A stretch of DNA of 8,363 nucleotides from Tidjanibacter sp. (GTDB taxonomy: Bacteria > Bacteroidota > Bacteroidia > Bacteroidales > Rikenellaceae): the NCBI GenBank assembly GCA_017379955.1, contig JAFNVE010000188.1:1-8363 (forward strand), in the 5' to 3' direction. Position numbers and translations under genes: made by a program. Position 1 is the stretch's first letter. The number at the start of each line of letters is the position of its first letter. The notes beneath the pieces are model-generated. The model searched no databases, was not told the DNA's origin, and saw only the letters and a program-made list of their open reading frames with translations. Shown piece by piece: positions 6,357-8,363 of the stretch.

Positions 6357-7181
6357 ATGAGCCAGAAAGGAGAAGCCCCAAAGAAGAGAAACGAATTTAT
6401 CACCCGCACCCTCAGTGGCGCAGTGCTGCTGGCGGTAGTGCTTGGCTGCCTGATGTTTGGCAAAGCAACCTTCTTGTTGCTCCTGCTCATCATCGGTCTT
6501 GGCTCGCAGGTAGAGTTCCTCGGCATCAGCCGTCAGGCGGGTGTTGAGCCGAGCCGTCTGTTGCCGTTGGCGATTGGCGCAATGGTGATTTGCGGTGCCT
6601 TCTTCGGCTCGGCAGAGATTCTGCTGCTCGCCATTGGTGGCTCGTTCCTCCTCTTTGTACTCGAACTCTATCGTGGCAGCACCACTCCGCTCGGTAATAT
6701 TGCCACCTCGCTGATGAGCGTATTCTACACCGCAATCCCAATGGCGGCACTCGCCCTTATCGGACTGCGTGGCGGCGAGTACGACTACCGCACTGTGCTG
6801 GCAATCATCGCGATAACCTGGATTAACGACATCTTTGCCTACATTGTGGGTATCACGATGGGTCGTCATCGCCTCTTCGAGCGCATCTCGCCCAAGAAGT
6901 CGTGGGAGGGCTTCTTCGGAGGACTCCTCTTTGCTACGGCTGCTGCTGTGGCGGTGGGTGCAATGCTTGGCGAGAGTCTGCTCCTGTGGGGCGGTGTTGG
7001 CGTAGTGGTTGTTGTGGCCGCTGTGCTGGGCGACCTGGTGGAGTCGATGTTCAAACGCTCGGTAGGCGTTAAGGACTCGGGAGCACTTATCCCCGGCCAC
7101 GGAGGTATGCTCGACAGATTTGATGCACTCCTCTTTGCTGCGCCCTTTGTCCTCTTCTACCTCACAATCGTAACCCTGTAA
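6357..7181 (+). CDS. cdsA: Phosphatidate cytidylyltransferase (CDP-diacylglycerol synthase)
   Basis: Makes CDP-diacylglycerol from phosphatidic acid and CTP in the inner membrane, the branch point for phosphatidylethanolamine and phosphatidylglycerol. The 274-residue protein is almost entirely hydrophobic, with about seven or eight membrane segments after a short basic N-terminus. The family signature occupies residues 230-256: S230, K233 and R234, then K239-D240, H248-G249-G250 and D253-R254-x-D256, all conserved and in the right spacing. Other family motifs are WINDIFAY (155-162) and SPKKSWEGFFGG (178-189). It begins 21 bp after ftsH and psd begins 37 bp after it, with no terminator between, so it belongs to the same operon. 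Its product feeds phosphatidylserine synthesis, whose product Psd then decarboxylates. Confidence 0.97.
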   Translation: MSQKGEAPKKRNEFITRTLSGAVLLAVVLGCLMFGKATFLLLLLIIGLGSQVEFLGISRQAGVEPSRLLPLAIGAMVICGAFFGSAEILLLAIGGSFLLFVLELYRGSTTPLGNIATSLMSVFYTAIPMAALALIGLRGGEYDYRTVLAIIAITWINDIFAYIVGITMGRHRLFERISPKKSWEGFFGGLLFATAAAVAVGAMLGESLLLWGGVGVVVVVAAVLGDLVESMFKRSVGVKDSGALIPGHGGMLDRFDALLFAAPFVLFYLTIVTL

Positions 7182-7218
7182 CCTAAAACCTAAACTATTA
7201 CCCCAAACCTAAAAACCT
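7181..7218. repeat. ACCTAAA repeats in the cdsA-psd spacer
   Basis: The heptamer acctaaa occurs in tandem at 7181-7187 and 7188-7194 (starting on the last base of the cdsA stop) and again at 7207-7213, with a trailing aacct up to the psd ATG. The spacer has almost no G before the start codon and so no Shine-Dalgarno site. The complementary motif TTTAGG occurs in the 70-105 array, which may be coincidence. Confidence 0.5.
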
Positions 7219-7896
7219 ATGAAAATCAACAGAGAGGGATACCCTACAATCTTCTGTGTGGCTCTGCCACTGATAGTTATACTCATTGCACTCACCTTTT
7301 GCACCATTTGTTTCGATTGGTCGTGGTGGGTGACAGGCTTCGTAGATGCCGGCCTTGCATACCTTATCTTCACTATCTTCTGGTTCTTCCGCGAGCCTAA
7401 GCGACCCCACTTGCAGGAGGAGGGAGCACTATTCTCGCCCGCCGATGGCGAGGTAGTGGTAATCGAGGAGGTCGAGGAGAAGGAGTACTTTGGCGACAAG
7501 CGCATACAGATTTCGGTCTTTATGTCGGTAACCAATGTACACATAAATTGGTTCCCCATCGGTGGCCGAATCGCTTACAGCAAGTACCACCCCGGAGCGT
7601 TCCGCGTGGCTTGGCACCCCAAGTCGTCGGAGGAGAACGAGCGTATGAGTGTGGTTGTCGAGGGTAGCCGTGGCGCAATCCTCTATCGTCAGATTGCAGG
7701 CTTCGTGGCTCGCCGAATCGTCAGCTACGCCACCGAGGTAGGCAAAGAGGTGGAGCAGAACAGCAAGTGCGGCTTTATCAAGTTTGGCTCGCGCGTGGAT
7801 ATCTTCCTCCCCATTGGCAGTAAGATAGATGTGGCCCTGGGCGACAAAGTAACCGGCTCACAGACCATCCTTGCCCACCTGCCAGAGAATAAATAA
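7219..7896 (+). CDS. psd: Phosphatidylserine decarboxylase proenzyme, short archaeal-type
   Basis: Decarboxylates phosphatidylserine to phosphatidylethanolamine, the last step of the main membrane-lipid route. The 225-residue length fits the short PSD-A subfamily rather than the longer E. coli type. Two membrane segments (about 12-30 and 36-57) are followed by FFREPKR (56-62), SPADGEV (73-79), VTNVHINWFP (104-113) and YHPGAF (123-128). The self-cleavage site is Gly190-Ser191 in KFGSRVD (188-194). Asp76, His108 and Ser191 form the expected Asp/His/Ser set. Cleavage would give a beta chain of 190 residues and an alpha chain of 35 bearing the pyruvoyl group derived from Ser191 (codon 7789-7791). 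It follows cdsA by 37 bp. Its usual partner pssA, which makes the substrate, is not next to it here. Confidence 0.95.
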   Translation: MKINREGYPTIFCVALPLIVILIALTFCTICFDWSWWVTGFVDAGLAYLIFTIFWFFREPKRPHLQEEGALFSPADGEVVVIEEVEEKEYFGDKRIQISVFMSVTNVHINWFPIGGRIAYSKYHPGAFRVAWHPKSSEENERMSVVVEGSRGAILYRQIAGFVARRIVSYATEVGKEVEQNSKCGFIKFGSRVDIFLPIGSKIDVALGDKVTGSQTILAHLPENK

Positions 7897-7938
7897 CCAC
7901 CCCACCCCGCATTACGAATCATCAATTAAACAAAAGAT

Positions 7939-8363
7939 ATGGATCAGTCGATGAATCATAGGAGTGACACCAACAAACTCGCGCGCTATATATTGGTCAT
8001 AGCGGCAGTTGCTGTGGTATTGGCGTTGGTGTGGTATTTTGTTGATATTGTGGCCTATATACTCGTTGCTGCCGTTATCGCGGTGATGAGTCAGCCTATT
8101 GCCGACCGTCTGCGTCGCCTGCGCATCCGCAAATTCCAACTGCCCACTTGGGCGGTGGCGTTGCTCACCGTTCTCATTGATTGGGGCGTTATTTTCCTCT
8201 TCTTCGGACTCTTTATCCCCCTTATCGCAGGCAAGGTAAGTCAATTGGCAAATATTGACCTCACTATGCTCGTCGGCTCCTACGAGGCAGAACTCGCCCG
8301 CTTGGAGAGTGCTGTGCGCGACTACTTCTCCATCGAGAGTGATTGGTCGCTCTCCTCGGCACT
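7939..8363 (+). CDS. AI-2E family transporter (PerM/YhhT-like), 3' end outside window
   Basis: First 141 codons of an integral membrane protein resembling the AI-2E transporter family. Despite the family name, members have varied or unknown roles (autoinducer-2 export for TqsA, ion/proton antiport for others), so no substrate can be given. Visible are a polar N-terminus (1-15), hydrophobic segments at about 17-33, 35-52 and 70-97, a basic loop with RLRRLRIRK (57-65) between the second and third, and the start of an amphipathic helical region from about 100. SQPIADRLRR just after the second segment is typical of the family. The frame is open to the window edge, where it is cut in the middle of a codon. 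ATG 7939 is chosen over the in-frame ATG 7951 because it follows an A-rich leader. It starts 42 bp after psd and is probably in the same operon. Confidence 0.85.
   Translation, partial: MDQSMNHRSDTNKLARYILVIAAVAVVLALVWYFVDIVAYILVAAVIAVMSQPIADRLRRLRIRKFQLPTWAVALLTVLIDWGVIFLFFGLFIPLIAGKVSQLANIDLTMLVGSYEAELARLESAVRDYFSIESDWSLSSA

Noticed and set aside
4200..7100. A 966-codon open frame on the minus strand across ftsH and cdsA
   Set aside because: It runs exactly antisense to two unmistakable genes with intact catalytic motifs. Its peptide is Cys/His/Leu-rich without recognisable domains, as expected from the complement of biased codons.
7912..8244. A 110-codon minus-strand frame at the right end
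   Set aside because: The plus strand encodes a continuous, clearly transmembrane AI-2E family protein over the same bases.
7939..8363. Truncated membrane protein as a pseudogene
   Set aside because: The frame is intact up to the window edge, so the truncation comes from the window limits.

Overview
The window looks like a core chromosomal segment of a Bacteroidales bacterium. Three things point there. The two clearest promoters carry the Bacteroidetes -7 element TAnnTTTG, and starts generally lack Shine-Dalgarno sequences and follow A-rich leaders. The protein types (an Asn/Gln-rich N-terminus on FtsH, a short archaeal-type Psd) and the order rsfS-ftsH-cdsA also fit. Rikenellaceae/Alistipes is my best guess below order level, resting only on general resemblance including the TTTAGG-like spacer repeats; I cannot test it here. 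All genes are on the + strand. I see no insertion sequence, phage, CRISPR, tRNA or rRNA.

Layout. Positions 1-420 hold no gene I can support but are rich in structure: a bulged hairpin (11-59), a degenerate 9-bp tandem repeat (70-105), a second bulged hairpin with a T-run (109-146), a small hairpin (160-176), a long hairpin with 21-bp perfect arms (175-242) and an A/T-tract inverted repeat (300-360), ending in a promoter-like box abutting rnr. Then come rnr (RNase R, 421-2652) with its own terminator, and oxyR (2817-3716), a LysR-type peroxide sensor with both redox cysteines at the E. coli positions. After a 148-bp promoter-bearing spacer, a probable operon starts: rsfS (3865), ftsH (4239), cdsA (6357), psd (7219) and an AI-2E family membrane protein (7939) cut by the window end. 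Gaps in this operon are 20, 21, 37 and 42 bp and contain no terminator.

Functional picture. The first two transcription units cover structured-RNA decay and the peroxide response. The operon joins ribosome silencing (RsfS), membrane proteolysis (FtsH) and two steps of phosphatidylethanolamine synthesis (CdsA makes CDP-diacylglycerol, Psd decarboxylates phosphatidylserine). The intermediate enzyme, phosphatidylserine synthase, is not encoded in the window. None of the coding genes is a novel system. The least explained material is the structured spacer at 1-242 and a pair of 7-bp direct repeats, 11 bp apart, just upstream of the rsfS promoter.
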